Shown: positions 52,077 to 60,931 of the stretch, piece after piece
Position numbering within the stretch: position 1 is the stretch's first letter
Layout of the letters: each line of letters starts with the position of its first letter
Source: Pontibacter sp. FD36
Lineage (GTDB): Bacteria > Bacteroidota > Bacteroidia > Cytophagales > Hymenobacteraceae
Direction: 5' to 3'
Length of the DNA stretch: 64,000 nucleotides
Assembly (NCBI RefSeq): GCF_015686655.1
Contig: NZ_JADPMP010000010.1
Span: 1-64,000, forward strand
Program-made: the position numbers and the translations under genes
The notes under the pieces: generated by a model
Seen by the model: only the letters and a program-made list of their open reading frames with translations
Database searches by the model: none
Told to the model about the DNA's origin: nothing

Positions 52077-52859
52077 ATGGGAAAAATAATAGCGGTTGCA
52101 AACCAAAAAGGTGGCGTAGGCAAGACCACCACAGCCATAAACCTGGCTGCGAGCCTGGCAGCCCTCGAATTTAAGACATTACTCGTCGACGCAGACCCGC
52201 AGGCTAACGCCACATCGGGCCTCGGCTTCGACCCGGCCAGCATCAGCAGTAATATCTACGAGTGCATGGTAGGGGAAGCGAATATAGAAGACATCATCCT
52301 GAAATCGCCCAACCTGGAGACCCTGGATCTGATCCCTTCGCACATCGACCTGGTGGGCGCTGAGGTGGAGATGATCAACATTCCGAACAGGGAGGAGAGA
52401 ATGCGCGAAGCACTGGCTCCGCTCAAGGAGGTGTACGACTTCATCATTATCGACTGTTCGCCTTCACTGGGCCTGATCACGGTAAACTCGCTTACGGCAG
52501 CCGACTCAGTGGTGATACCTGTTCAGTGTGAGTATTTTGCGCTGGAAGGTTTGGGCAAACTGCTCAACACGATCAAAATCATCACGACGCGCCTGAATAC
52601 GGAGCTGGCCATTGAGGGCATCCTGCTGACGATGTATGATGTACGTCTGCGCCTGAGCAACCAGGTGGTGGAAGAGGTGAAAACGCACTTCCAGCAAATG
52701 GTGTTTGATACGATCATCCCAAGAAATGTGAAGTTGAGCGAGTCTCCGGGTTATGGTATACCTGCCATTCTGTACGATGCAGAAAGCAAGGGTGCCATGA
52801 GCTACCTGAACCTCGCCCGTGAGATAGCAGAGAAGAACAGCGTTGCGCTGGCGAAATAA
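52077..52859 (+). CDS. parA: Chromosome partitioning ATPase ParA
   Basis: 260 residues. The deviant Walker A motif is KGGVGKTT (11-18), with the [13 protein letters not shown] and [13 protein letters not shown] motifs following. It is a nucleoid-binding ATPase that moves ParB-parS complexes during chromosome segregation. It lacks the N-terminal DNA-binding extension of plasmid type Ia ParA proteins and fits the chromosomal type. parB follows 12 bp later. The order parA-parB-DUF5683-dapB-lepB is typical of Bacteroidota chromosomes. Confidence 0.95.
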   Translation: MGKIIAVANQKGGVGKTTTAINLAASLAALEFKTLLVDADPQANATSGLGFDPASISSNIYECMVGEANIEDIILKSPNLETLDLIPSHIDLVGAEVEMINIPNREERMREALAPLKEVYDFIIIDCSPSLGLITVNSLTAADSVVIPVQCEYFALEGLGKLLNTIKIITTRLNTELAIEGILLTMYDVRLRLSNQVVEEVKTHFQQMVFDTIIPRNVKLSESPGYGIPAILYDAESKGAMSYLNLAREIAEKNSVALAK

Positions 52860-52871
52860 CCTTACGATTAC

Positions 52872-53789
52872 ATGTCCGATAACAAGAAACCAGTACCAAC
52901 ACGCAAGGGAGGCCTTGGCAGAGGCCTTGGCTCTCTCCTGGAGGGTAACAAATACACTGGCAAAACAGCCGAATCTACCACCGTTAACGAAGTCAATACC
53001 ATCGCAGATATAGCTATTGATCAAATTCAGACGAACCCTTACCAGCCCCGTACGCATTTTGACCAGACGGCGCTGGAAGAACTGGCTGAGTCTATCCGGA
53101 TACAGGGCATTATTCAGCCTATCACCGTTCGTCAGCTTGACCAGAACAGCTTCCAGCTGATATCGGGTGAGCGCCGCTACCAGGCCGCCAAAATGGCTGG
53201 CTTGACCGAAATCCCGGCTTACATCCGCAAAGCCGATGACCAGCAGATGCTGGAGATGGCCCTGATCGAGAACATTCAGCGCGAAAACCTGAACGCCATC
53301 GAGATTGCCCTCTCCTACCAGCGTCTGCTTACCGAGTGCAGCCTGAAGCAGGAAGAACTGGGCGACCGCGTGGGCAAGAAGCGCACGACCGTGACCAATT
53401 ACCTGCGCCTGCTCAAGTTGCCGCCAGATATCCAGATCGCACTCCGCGACAACGTGATCAGCATGGGCCACGCCAGAGCGCTGATCAACATCGACACGAT
53501 CGACAAGCAGTTGGAGATTTTCCGTAAGGTAGTGGCGGAGGAACTGTCGGTGCGCAAGGTGGAAGAACTGGTACGCAATGTGCAGAACGCCAGTAAAAAG
53601 CCTGATCCGCAACAAAAACTGGTCTTCAACAGGTATGATGAAGAGTTGAAGGGAGTTGAGAAAAAGCTTTCTTCGCAATTTGGCACTAAGATCCTGGTGA
53701 AAGCCAACAACGATGGCAAAGGTGAGATTAAGATCCCGTTTGTATCGGTGGACGAGCTGAACCGTATATTGGAGATTCTGAACTACTAA
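52872..53789 (+). CDS. parB: Chromosome partitioning protein ParB
   Basis: 305 residues. It begins with the ParA-activating Lys/Arg-rich end (RKGGLGRGLGSLLEG, about 11-25). The N-terminal CTP-binding domain holds SGERRYQA and the LIENIQREN motif, a helix-turn-helix domain (about 130-200) recognises parS, and the C-terminal dimerisation part is formed by the last 90 residues. It loads on parS sites as a CTP-dependent clamp and guides ParA. No good parS site is visible in the window. Confidence 0.95.
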   Translation: MSDNKKPVPTRKGGLGRGLGSLLEGNKYTGKTAESTTVNEVNTIADIAIDQIQTNPYQPRTHFDQTALEELAESIRIQGIIQPITVRQLDQNSFQLISGERRYQAAKMAGLTEIPAYIRKADDQQMLEMALIENIQRENLNAIEIALSYQRLLTECSLKQEELGDRVGKKRTTVTNYLRLLKLPPDIQIALRDNVISMGHARALINIDTIDKQLEIFRKVVAEELSVRKVEELVRNVQNASKKPDPQQKLVFNRYDEELKGVEKKLSSQFGTKILVKANNDGKGEIKIPFVSVDELNRILEILNY

Positions 53790-53798
53790 GAGAACAGC

Positions 53799-54464
53799 AT
53801 GAGGTTAGCGCCTGGTATAGCATTATTTGTGGCATTACTCTTTTTGCAGCTGCTGCCGTCGCAGGCCAGGGCGCAAGTTGTCACATCCGGACCGGACTCG
53901 GTTTTGGTGCTAACTTCCGAAGCTGACACCACGCAGCAAAAGCAGTTTTTCCTGAGCGGTTTCAAAAACCTGGGCCGTCCTGGCCGTGCCGCCCTTTTCT
54001 CGGCTGTCATACCCGGGGCAGGTCAGGTATACAACGGTGCCTGGTGGAAGGTGCCCATCATTTATGCCACTGGCGGTGTGCTGGGCTACTTTATTATCGA
54101 TAACAACAACAAGTACCAGGACTTCCGGACGGCACTGAATATACGCACAGGGCGTAGTAACCAATTTATTCAGGTATACGACGCCTACTACGATGACCCT
54201 ATATATGGTGCTGATGTGCGAAACGGGACTCAAAACCTGCGTGTGAGCCGCGATTTTTACCGCCGCAACCGTGACCTGACCATCATCATATCGGTGCTGG
54301 CCTATGGCATGCAAATAGCAGAAGCCTACGTGCATGGCCACCTGCGCGAATTTGACGTGAGCGATAACCTGAGCCTGCGTGTGCAGCCCGATGTTTTCCG
54401 CACACCTGCCACCAACGGCGTTACGCCCGGTCTTACCCTTACTTTATATACCCGAACTAAATGA
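53799..54464 (+). CDS. DUF5683 domain protein
   Basis: 221 residues. A signal peptide (cleavage near ARAQ, about 27) leads into a region that contains the family hallmark S-A-V-I-P-G-A-G-Q-V-Y-N-G-A-W-W-K-V-P-I-I-Y and then a helix (GVLGYFII). A second hydrophobic segment (DLTIIISVLAYGMQIAEAYVHG) completes a hairpin-like membrane portion. Cell-envelope protein of unknown role that accompanies parAB and dapB in many Bacteroidota; co-transcription with them is likely, since its end overlaps the dapB start by 4 bp. Confidence 0.85.
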   Translation: MRLAPGIALFVALLFLQLLPSQARAQVVTSGPDSVLVLTSEADTTQQKQFFLSGFKNLGRPGRAALFSAVIPGAGQVYNGAWWKVPIIYATGGVLGYFIIDNNNKYQDFRTALNIRTGRSNQFIQVYDAYYDDPIYGADVRNGTQNLRVSRDFYRRNRDLTIIISVLAYGMQIAEAYVHGHLREFDVSDNLSLRVQPDVFRTPATNGVTPGLTLTLYTRTK

Positions 54465-55177
54465 GAATCCTATTGATAGGCTATGGCAAAATGGGGAAAA
54501 CCATTGAGCAGATGGCCCTTGCCAAAGGTTACCAGATAGCTGGCACCATTGACCATACCAACGCCGAAACGCTGAGCAGCTACACCCCTGATAACACGGA
54601 CGTAGCCATTGAATTTACCCATCCGGAAGCAGCCTTTGGCAATATTTCTTACTGCCTGACCCAAGGTATACCGGTGGTTTCAGGCTCTACAGGCTGGCTG
54701 GACAGGTATAGTGAAGCCGTGCAGCTGTGCCAGGAAAACAATGGCGCTTTCTTCTATGCTTCGAATTATAGCGTAGGCGTTAATTTGTTTTTCCATTTTA
54801 ACGAATATATTGCCAGTAAAATGCAGGCCTATAAGGAATACAGTGTCTCTATCCGGGAGATTCACCACCTCCAGAAGGTCGACAAACCAAGCGGCACCGG
54901 TATAACCACAGCCGAAGGTATACTGTCCAGTTTCACTGACCTGCAAGGCTGGGCAGCTGACGATGATTCGGATAAGTCGAAGCTGAATATTATTTCGGAG
55001 CGTGAGCCGGATGTGGTGGGTACCCACATCGTGACCTACGAATCGGAAGTAGACAAAATAGAACTGGGCCACATTGCCCATAGCCGTGCCGGATTTGCCG
55101 AAGGCGCCTTGATGGCAGCCGAGTGGCTCAAAGACCGCCAAGGTGTGTACGGCATGAAGGACATGCTCAACCTGTAG
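54461..55177 (+). CDS. dapB: 4-Hydroxy-tetrahydrodipicolinate reductase
   Basis: 238 residues. The N-terminal Rossmann domain has GYGKMGKT (7-14), and the C-terminal substrate domain has HHLQKVDKPSGT (135-146) with the catalytic His and Lys. It reduces the product of DapA to tetrahydrodipicolinate with NAD(P)H, on the path to lysine and diaminopimelate. It overlaps the DUF5683 gene by 4 bp (ATGA), so it is translationally coupled to it, and lepB follows after 18 bp. Confidence 0.93.
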   Translation: MRILLIGYGKMGKTIEQMALAKGYQIAGTIDHTNAETLSSYTPDNTDVAIEFTHPEAAFGNISYCLTQGIPVVSGSTGWLDRYSEAVQLCQENNGAFFYASNYSVGVNLFFHFNEYIASKMQAYKEYSVSIREIHHLQKVDKPSGTGITTAEGILSSFTDLQGWAADDDSDKSKLNIISEREPDVVGTHIVTYESEVDKIELGHIAHSRAGFAEGALMAAEWLKDRQGVYGMKDMLNL

Positions 55178-55195
55178 AAACAAAACGCTTTATAG

Positions 55196-56296
55196 ATGAA
55201 AGTTAAGTTTTGGGAGAAGAAGCCCGCTAACAAGGCGCCTAAAAAGAAAAAGAGCTTTGCGCGTGAGTGGGGCGATGCCATTTTATTTGCTGTTATCGCG
55301 GCCAGTTTAATCCGCTGGGCTACTTTTGAGGCTTATACCATCCCGACACCATCCATGGAGAAGTCGCTGCTGGTAGGAGACTTCCTGTTTGTGAGCAAAC
55401 TGCACTATGGTCCGCGCACCCCGATCACCCCACTGCAGGTGCCACTGACGCACCAGACCATCTGGGGTACGAACATCCCCTCCTACTCCGACGCGATTCA
55501 GCTGAAGTCATACCGCTTGCCAGGCTTTTCTGAGGTACAGCGAAACGACGTAGTTGTTTTCAACTATCCTCCAGAAGAGCATCACCCAGCTGACCTGCGT
55601 ACCAATTACATCAAGCGTTGCATCGGTATTGCCGGCGACTCCATCGAGATCCGCGACATGCAGGTATACATCAACGGACAGATGGCGGAGAACCCGGACA
55701 AAATGCAGTATAAGTACTTCCTTTCTACAGAGCAGCGCCTGGCAGAGAAGTTCTTTCTGGAGCGTGACATTACCGATGTGATCCAGTGGCAGGGCGGTTA
55801 TATTGTAGATACTTCTCCTGAGAAAGCCAAGGCTCTCGCTCAGCTTGATTTCATCAAAGAAGCAACGCTCCTGATGGACGAAGCAGGTAAAGGCGATGCA
55901 GAGGTATTCCCGCATGTGCCAAGCAAATACGAATGGAACAAAGACAACTTCGGTCCACTTTATATCCCGAAAGAAGGCGTAACCGTAGCTATTACAACTG
56001 AAACGCTACCTTTTTATGAAAAGGTGATTCTGGGTTACGAGCGTAACGAAAACGCTGAGGTACGTGACGGCAAGCTATACCTGGATGGTGCTGAAGCCAC
56101 AACTTATACCTTCAAGCAGGACTATTACTTTATGATGGGCGACAATCGCCACAATTCCCTTGACTCCCGCTACTGGGGCTTCGTACCCGCCGACCACATT
56201 GTGGGCAAGGCTGTGATGATCTGGATGTCCACCGACCCATACGGCAGCTTCCTCAATAAAATCAGATGGAGCCGATTGTTTAAAACGATCGAGTAA
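55196..56296 (+). CDS. lepB: Signal peptidase I
   Basis: 366 residues, longer than the usual 200-300 because of the Bacteroidota insertions. A transmembrane helix (about 28-46) precedes the nucleophile Ser in PTPSMEKSL (S53). The general base Lys is in NYIKRCIGIAGD (K140), and the conserved GDNRHNSLDSRYWG motif lies near residue 320. It cleaves Sec signal peptides on the outer face of the inner membrane. It is the last gene of the par-dap-lep run, followed by a terminator. Confidence 0.95.
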   Translation: MKVKFWEKKPANKAPKKKKSFAREWGDAILFAVIAASLIRWATFEAYTIPTPSMEKSLLVGDFLFVSKLHYGPRTPITPLQVPLTHQTIWGTNIPSYSDAIQLKSYRLPGFSEVQRNDVVVFNYPPEEHHPADLRTNYIKRCIGIAGDSIEIRDMQVYINGQMAENPDKMQYKYFLSTEQRLAEKFFLERDITDVIQWQGGYIVDTSPEKAKALAQLDFIKEATLLMDEAGKGDAEVFPHVPSKYEWNKDNFGPLYIPKEGVTVAITTETLPFYEKVILGYERNENAEVRDGKLYLDGAEATTYTFKQDYYFMMGDNRHNSLDSRYWGFVPADHIVGKAVMIWMSTDPYGSFLNKIRWSRLFKTIE

Positions 56297-56315
56297 GGTA
56301 TAGGTATACAAGATG

Positions 56316-56347
56316 AAACCGCCGGTTCTGAAAAGAGCTGGCGGTTT
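56316..56347 (+). terminator. Terminator after lepB
   Basis: aaaccgccgg (56316-56325) pairs with ctggcggttt (56338-56347), one mismatch, followed by a T-run. Confidence 0.75.
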
Positions 56348-56383
56348 TTTGTTTTAGGGTATAGTGAGAGGACGCAAATATTG

Positions 56384-56391
56384 TATATTTG
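56384..56391 (+). promoter_or_regulatory. Putative -7 box (TATATTTG) before the AT-rich gene
   Basis: Fits TAnnTTTG, 124 bp before the gene at 56515. It could be a promoter carried with the accessory segment. Confidence 0.35.
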
Positions 56392-56402
56392 ATATATTGA
56401 TA

Positions 56403-56470
56403 AAGGAGCTTCTGCATTCAGGCCTGACTAGCTCTACACATAGTGCAGCTAGTAGGAGTAGGTACTCCTT
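56403..56470. repeat. Nested inverted repeats before the AT-rich gene
   Basis: The outer AAGGAG (56403-56408) pairs with CTCCTT (56465-56470). Inside are CTAGCT (56428-56433)/AGCTAG (56447-56452) and GGAGT/ACTCC (56455-56468). It could be the left boundary of the accessory segment or a regulatory leader. No tRNA fold. Confidence 0.4.
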
Positions 56471-56514
56471 ATAGCAGGTAGTTAGGGTGTATTTCGATTA
56501 AATTATAAACTAGA

Positions 56515-56907
56515 ATGATATTTTTAGATACTCTTTATCTTGCTTGTTGTAATTTTTACAAGAGAAGAGAACCAAATGATTATAGAATCAGTGGTTTAAT
56601 CTTATTAACTCTTATAGTTCTCTGTAACTTAACTTTGATACTATTTATAATTCAGGAAAACAGCCAGATTTTCGCTAAGAATCAACTTTATGAAAACCGA
56701 TACTACATTATTGTTGGGACTATTCTAGTTTTTGCTGTTTTATTTTATCTCAGATATTTTAAGGTAACAGGATACGATGAAATTTATAGCAGATTAAATT
56801 CTCTAAAGGAAACACAGAAAAATAGTCTCTATTTAATAGCTATAATTTATATGCTAGCATCTGTTGTGACTTTCATTGGATATGCAGCTTGGATAGGATA
56901 CAACTAA
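56515..56907 (+). CDS. Small AT-rich membrane protein, unknown function
   Basis: 130 residues with three hydrophobic segments: about 28-48 (SGLILLTLIVLCNLTLILFI), 62-80 (YYIIVGTILVFAVLFYL) and 106-126 (LYLIAIIYMLASVVTFIGYA). The composition is far more AT-rich than the neighbours, and the codon use (many ATA, AGA, TTA) also differs, so it looks recently acquired. It is followed directly by an attC-like hairpin that contains a group II intron. No family recognised. It could be a gene-cassette passenger. Confidence 0.6.
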   Translation: MIFLDTLYLACCNFYKRREPNDYRISGLILLTLIVLCNLTLILFIIQENSQIFAKNQLYENRYYIIVGTILVFAVLFYLRYFKVTGYDEIYSRLNSLKETQKNSLYLIAIIYMLASVVTFIGYAAWIGYN

Positions 56908-56923
56908 AACAAAACGCTCCCTA

Positions 56924-58768
56924 ATCGAGTAGACGGCCCCGCCAGTATTAATTGACGGGGTGCGCCTCTCACACCACTGTACAAGCGGGTCTCGCATACA
57001 GCGGTTCGTTAAGTTGTGGAGCTACTTTCCTGTAGTAGTCAAGCAATGATTCATACCCTCTCTTAGCCAGCCTTTTCACCGTTACCGTTGTGATCAGCAT
57101 CGGGCTTTGAGCCACCGCCCAGCCTCCTTTCCTGGTTCTGCTCCAGGCATAAGCCTGACCCTTCGGGACACCCAGCCGAATTAGGTTCTTCCTTTTCCGT
57201 TCGGGCTTTTTCCAGTCGTGCCAGATGCAGTGCCGGAGCCGATTTCGTATCCAGCTGTCCACTTCTTTGAGCTTGCCCTGGATACTGGCCATGCGGAAGT
57301 AGTGGACCCAGCCTCTTTGGGCCTCCTTCAGTTCCCGGATACGCTCCTCAAAAGAGCAAGGCGTGGTTTTGCGGGTGATGGCCTTCAGCTTCTGCTTGAG
57401 CCTGTCCCACCCTTTCTTTGCCACCACCAGCTGGTAGCGGCCCTTGTCGCCTTTCCTGTAGGTGGGCACAAAGCCGTGGCCCAGCATTTGGAAATCCACA
57501 GGCCTGCGGATACCCGACTTCTCCATGTTGATAGGCAGCCTGAGCCTGTCCCGCAGGAACAGGAACACGGCGTTGCCTACCTTTCGGGCAGTGTCTTCAC
57601 TTTCGGTGTAGACGCTGAAGTCATCGGCATAGCGCACGTAGCGCAGCTGTTGCCGCTCCAGCTCCTTGTCCAGCTCGTGGAGCGTGATGTTGGAGAGCAG
57701 TGGCGAGAGCGGGCTTCCCTGCGGCACGCCCTTCCGGCGCTTGACCAGTCTCCCTTTGATAAGAATGGGAGCCCGGAGCCACTTGCGGATCAGGCGCAGG
57801 GTCAGCGGGCACTTTACCTTCCGGTAGAGCAGTTGCAGCAAGAGGCAGTGGTCCACCTCGTCAAAGAAGTTGGCAAGGTCGATGTCCACGATGTGCTGAT
57901 AGCCTTCGTGGATGTAGCCGTGCGCCTGCTGCAGGGCCTGGTGGGCGCTGCGGTTAGGGCGGAAGCCGTAGCTGCGCTCTTTGAACTCCAGTTCAAAGAG
58001 CGGAGTGAGCACCTGATTCACGGCTTGTTGCAGTACCCGGTCGGTGACGGTGGGAACGCCCAGCAGGCGAATCTTACCGTTGCCCTTGGGTATTTCCACT
58101 CCTAGGATAGGAGAAGGCAGGTACCTGCCGTTGCAAATATCAGTGGCGATGGCGTCCCTGTTTTGTTTCAGGTGCGCAGCCAGCTGCTCCACGGGCATAC
58201 CGTCCACGCCCGCCGAACCTTTGTTGGCCACAACGTGTGTGTATGCTTTAAGCATGTTGCCCCGGTGGAGTATCTTCTCTATCATCTCTGCTTGTACTAC
58301 AGTACTTATAATCTCTTCTCCCGCTTAAGGCAGGGCTGGCTAAAACCTCCCTGCCGAATTTGGGAAAACCTAACGTTTGGTCCTTGAGTAGCCTGTGAGG
58401 CCTCCGGGTTCTTCCCGGCTCGTTGCCGCTACCTACTACGACCGCTGCTGACTTCTCCCTATGTTCACGACACCGGGAGACCTCCCCAGGTAAGAGCACC
58501 TTCCTTCCTCCGATTCCTGCTGCATCTACACAAAGTCGTTTGTTGGTCAGGGGCGTTGCAAAGAGGTGCTTGTTTACCCACGACTTCCTGCCTCTTATGC
58601 AGTTTCTGTCCGTCAGTACCGGATTTTGCAGTCCCGCTTTCTTCACTGCCGCCTCACGGCCAGCCAGCTTGCGGCTTGCTAACAGGCTTCACCAACTCGC
58701 CTGTAAGGGACTTGCACCCTCTGGAATAATATGATACCTTTAGTATCAGGTGCCCATACTGGGCGCAC
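56924..58768 (-). mobile_element. Group IIC intron
   Basis: About 1.85 kb on the minus strand. The 5' end GTGCGCCC (reverse complement of 58761-58768) fits the group II GUGYG start and matches the opening of known class C introns. Domain V is the stem ACCGCTGTA/TACAGTGGT with the following GTGAG (56968-57007), as in class C, and overlaps the end of the protein gene. Domain VI is the ACCCCGTCA...TGGCGGGGC stem (about 56935-56965), and the 3' end is CTACTCGAT (56924-56932). The internal gene is 56969-58285 and ribozyme domains I-IV lie at 58286-58768. The exact splice points are read by comparison, not shown. Confidence 0.85.
56969..58285 (-). CDS. ltrA: Group II intron reverse transcriptase/maturase
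   Basis: 438 residues. The reverse transcriptase domain (about 60-290) has the catalytic YADD (219-222), the earlier VDIDLANFFDEVDH motif (133-146) and GVPQGSPLSPLLSNI (187-200). A maturase (X) domain and a GIIM-type C-terminal region (EERIRELKEAQRGWVHYF) follow. There is no HNH endonuclease, as in class C introns. It splices its own RNA and copies it into new sites. The last codons overlap domain V, so the stop lies in ribozyme sequence. Confidence 0.93.
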   Translation of the reverse strand: MIEKILHRGNMLKAYTHVVANKGSAGVDGMPVEQLAAHLKQNRDAIATDICNGRYLPSPILGVEIPKGNGKIRLLGVPTVTDRVLQQAVNQVLTPLFELEFKERSYGFRPNRSAHQALQQAHGYIHEGYQHIVDIDLANFFDEVDHCLLLQLLYRKVKCPLTLRLIRKWLRAPILIKGRLVKRRKGVPQGSPLSPLLSNITLHELDKELERQQLRYVRYADDFSVYTESEDTARKVGNAVFLFLRDRLRLPINMEKSGIRRPVDFQMLGHGFVPTYRKGDKGRYQLVVAKKGWDRLKQKLKAITRKTTPCSFEERIRELKEAQRGWVHYFRMASIQGKLKEVDSWIRNRLRHCIWHDWKKPERKRKNLIRLGVPKGQAYAWSRTRKGGWAVAQSPMLITTVTVKRLAKRGYESLLDYYRKVAPQLNEPLYARPACTVV

Positions 58769-58859
58769 ACCACACCCATAAGCCAGCTCCGCCGCCTTAT
58801 GGCCAAGTCCGTTACAACAACCATAACCAAACAACTGCATATCCAATTACTCTACTAAC

Positions 58860-59495
58860 ATGACAGAATTCTGGGAATCGAGCTTTCGGGACAAACAGAC
58901 TATGTGGGGATTTGAGCCTGCTGATGCTGCTGCTTCAACACTGGCACTATTTCAGAAGCATGGCTTAAAAGATATCTTAATTCCAGGATTCGGCTACGGT
59001 AGAAATGCGAAGCTTTTTACTGACCATGGTTTAAACGTAACCGGTATCGAAATATCAGAAACTGCAATAGCTATAGCCAAAAGCCATTTTGGAGAAAGCA
59101 TGCAGGTATACCACGGCTCTGTCAGCGATATGCCGTTCGACCAGAAGTTCTATGATGGTATTTTCTGCTATGCTTTAATCCATCTGCTGGATGCAAAAGA
59201 AAGGGAGAAGCTGATCCGTGATTGTTATTGCCAGCTCAGACCAAACGGCTACATGGTTTTTGTGGCTATATCCAAAAATACCCCTACTTACGGGGAGGGC
59301 AGGAAATTGAGTAGGGACAGGTTTGAAACCAAGCATGGTGTCAACCTTTTCTATTACGATCAGACTTCAGTGGAGCAGGAATTTGGCCCATTTGGATTGA
59401 TTGATGCCACGGAGGTAGAAGAACCGGCAAAGAATACGGAACACAAGCCTTCCCAGAAATTCTGGCTTATAACCTGCAGAAAACAAGCAGCATAA
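58860..59495 (+). CDS. Class I SAM-dependent methyltransferase (TehB/thiopurine-like)
   Basis: 211 residues. N-terminal WESSFRDKQTMWGFEP, motif I in ILIPGFGYGRNAKLF (with a slightly degenerate G-F-G-Y-G), GIEIS ending strand 2, DMPFDQKFYDGIFCYALIHLL for motifs II-III. The substrate is unknown; similar proteins are annotated as TehB-like or thiopurine methyltransferases. It follows element D by about 30 bp, is on the + strand and may belong to the same accessory segment. Confidence 0.78.
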   Translation: MTEFWESSFRDKQTMWGFEPADAAASTLALFQKHGLKDILIPGFGYGRNAKLFTDHGLNVTGIEISETAIAIAKSHFGESMQVYHGSVSDMPFDQKFYDGIFCYALIHLLDAKEREKLIRDCYCQLRPNGYMVFVAISKNTPTYGEGRKLSRDRFETKHGVNLFYYDQTSVEQEFGPFGLIDATEVEEPAKNTEHKPSQKFWLITCRKQAA

Positions 59496-59539
59496 AAAAC
59501 CAGAGACTACTTATACAACAAGCAATCAGGATACAAGAT

Positions 59540-59905
59540 ATGAAGCCTACACCAGAGCACGATGAGCGCATGGCAAAATTGACATTTGCATCAGTATATC
59601 CCCATTACATCACAAAAGTAGAGAAGAAGGGCAGAACGAAAGTGGAACTGCATCAAGTGATAAGCTGGCTAACGGGTTTTGGCGACCAGGAACTTCAAGA
59701 ACTTATTGATGAGAAAGTAAGCTTTGAAATATTTTTCAATCGCGCTAACTTAAACCCGAATGCGCAGCTTATAACAGGCACCATCTGCGGCTATCGCATC
59801 GAAGAAATTGAAAATCCTGTTACCAGACAAGTGCGGTATTTAGACAAGCTGGTAGACGAACTGGCGAAAGGTAAAAAAATGGAGAAAATCCTGCGAACTG
59901 TCTGA
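59540..59905 (+). CDS. DUF2200 family protein
   Basis: 121 residues, the full length of DUF2200. Characteristic: RMAKLTFASVYPHYITKVEKKGRTKVELHQVISWLTGF (about 10-48), then SFEIFFNRANLNPNAQLITGTICGYRIEEIENPVTRQVRYLDKLVDELAKGK (about 66-116). Small cytosolic protein of unknown function, found singly across many bacteria. There is a 44-bp gap from the methyltransferase; co-transcription is possible. Confidence 0.85.
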   Translation: MKPTPEHDERMAKLTFASVYPHYITKVEKKGRTKVELHQVISWLTGFGDQELQELIDEKVSFEIFFNRANLNPNAQLITGTICGYRIEEIENPVTRQVRYLDKLVDELAKGKKMEKILRTV

Positions 59906-59943
59906 AAGAGTGAATACCAAATAACCTAACTATAAATAAAACC

Positions 59944-60717
59944 GTGAAAAAAAACCAACTCCCCCGCATCCTTTACCTACTCCTCCCCTTCCTCACCCTA
60001 GCCTGTACTCAAAAGATGAACACCACCGCCAGTAAGCCCCAAACCGGTCAGCAAGTGATTGAAGCCATGTACCGCCACTGGGAAAACAAATGGTACCCGA
60101 ACTTTGCCTTCGACCAGCGGGCCATTTTCTACAAAGATGACCAGGTGAGTCGTGAGGAAATCTGGCAGGAGATCTACAGTTATCCGGCAAATCTGCACAT
60201 CCGCTTCGATGGCTTTGAGACTGGCAACGGCGTGGTCTACAACCAGGACACTGTTTATACCTTTAAGGAAGGACAGATGGTGAACAAGCAGTATTCGATT
60301 CACCCCCTCGTTTTACTGAGTTTCGATGTATATTTCTATGAGCCTGCCACCACCATCAGCAAGGCACAGGAACTCAACTTCGACCTGAGCCTGTTTACGG
60401 AAGCCAACTGGCAGGGACGTGCTGCTTACGTAGTGGGCACTACCGACCCGAATGACCAGAGCCGTAATCAGTTTTGGGTAGATAAAGAGAATCTTTACGT
60501 CGTGCGTATTCTAACGAACAGCAAGGGCGTCGCACGCGATGTGGAGATGAACAATTACCAGGAGATCGAGGGAAATATGGTCGCGACGGAGATCGTCTTT
60601 AAAAACAATGGTCAGCTGTTTCTGCGTGAAGAATATTTTAATATTTCCTTTCCTGAAAAAGTAGACCCGAGCTGGTTTGATCCGGCGCAATTCACGACGA
60701 CGAATTGGAAGCAATAA
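59944..60717 (+). CDS. LolA/outer-membrane-lipoprotein-sorting-like lipoprotein
   Basis: 257 residues from a GTG start at 59944. The lipobox is TLAC (C21) after a leucine-rich signal. The mature part is a single beta-rich domain with the LolA-like order of strands (QRAIFYKDDQVSREEIWQEIYSYPANLHIRF, NQFWVDKENLYVVRI, VATEIVFKNNGQLFLREEYFNISF). LolA-like folds bind lipids or acyl groups at the envelope. The function is not proven; the resemblance is by pattern only. The codon use is typical of the core genome, unlike the AT-rich gene at 56515. Confidence 0.65.
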   Translation: MKKNQLPRILYLLLPFLTLACTQKMNTTASKPQTGQQVIEAMYRHWENKWYPNFAFDQRAIFYKDDQVSREEIWQEIYSYPANLHIRFDGFETGNGVVYNQDTVYTFKEGQMVNKQYSIHPLVLLSFDVYFYEPATTISKAQELNFDLSLFTEANWQGRAAYVVGTTDPNDQSRNQFWVDKENLYVVRILTNSKGVARDVEMNNYQEIEGNMVATEIVFKNNGQLFLREEYFNISFPEKVDPSWFDPAQFTTTNWKQ

Positions 60718-60744
60718 CATTCATGCAGCAATTCGAAGATATAG

Positions 60745-60793
60745 GACGTCCTCGTTCGTGATCAAGTAAATAGGGGCTTTAGGCCCCTATTTT
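60745..60793 (+). repeat. REP-like repeat, second member, with terminator hairpin
   Basis: GACGTCCTCGTTCGTGAT (60745-60762) matches the outer arm of the element at 24377. It is followed by aaataggggc (60768-60777) pairing with gcccctattt (60783-60792), in the place of the inner GGCCTCTGGCC stem of the first element. The hairpin followed by TTTATTTATA can also terminate the lipoprotein transcript. Confidence 0.6.
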
Positions 60794-60931
60794 ATTTATA
60801 CTTTAATGTCATTTAGACACTAGGGAGAAATCTGGAGTATGAGCATTAAAGTCCATCCAGATCTATCCTATCGTCGAGATGACAACGTGTGGTTGGCTGT
60901 CTTAATGAAGCGCACCGGGAATTAACGACAA

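Larger units (their letters stand above)
56908..58830. repeat. attC-like hairpin (element D), split by a group II intron
   Basis: Without the intron the + strand would read AAAACGCTCCCT, then CCCATAAG ... CTTATGG (flanking a GC-rich loop), then AAGTCCGTTAC. AACG (about 56912) faces CGTT (about 58809) and CCATAAG faces CTTATGG (58773-58800 region). It starts just after the preceding gene's stop, as elements A-C do. The intron sits in the left arm. Confidence 0.45.

Noticed and set aside
56403-56470. Possible tRNA or tmRNA in the nested inverted repeats.
   Set aside because: There is no anticodon arm, T-loop (TTCGAxx) or CCA-type end; the arms do not form a cloverleaf.
57218-58105. 295-codon + strand frame opposite the intron reverse transcriptase.
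   Set aside because: The minus-strand frame has clear RT motifs; the opposite frame is an antisense shadow.
59493-59943. attC-like repeats after the methyltransferase and DUF2200 genes.
   Set aside because: The gaps (44 and 38 bp) are short and show no symmetric arms, so the cassette pattern is not extended to these genes.
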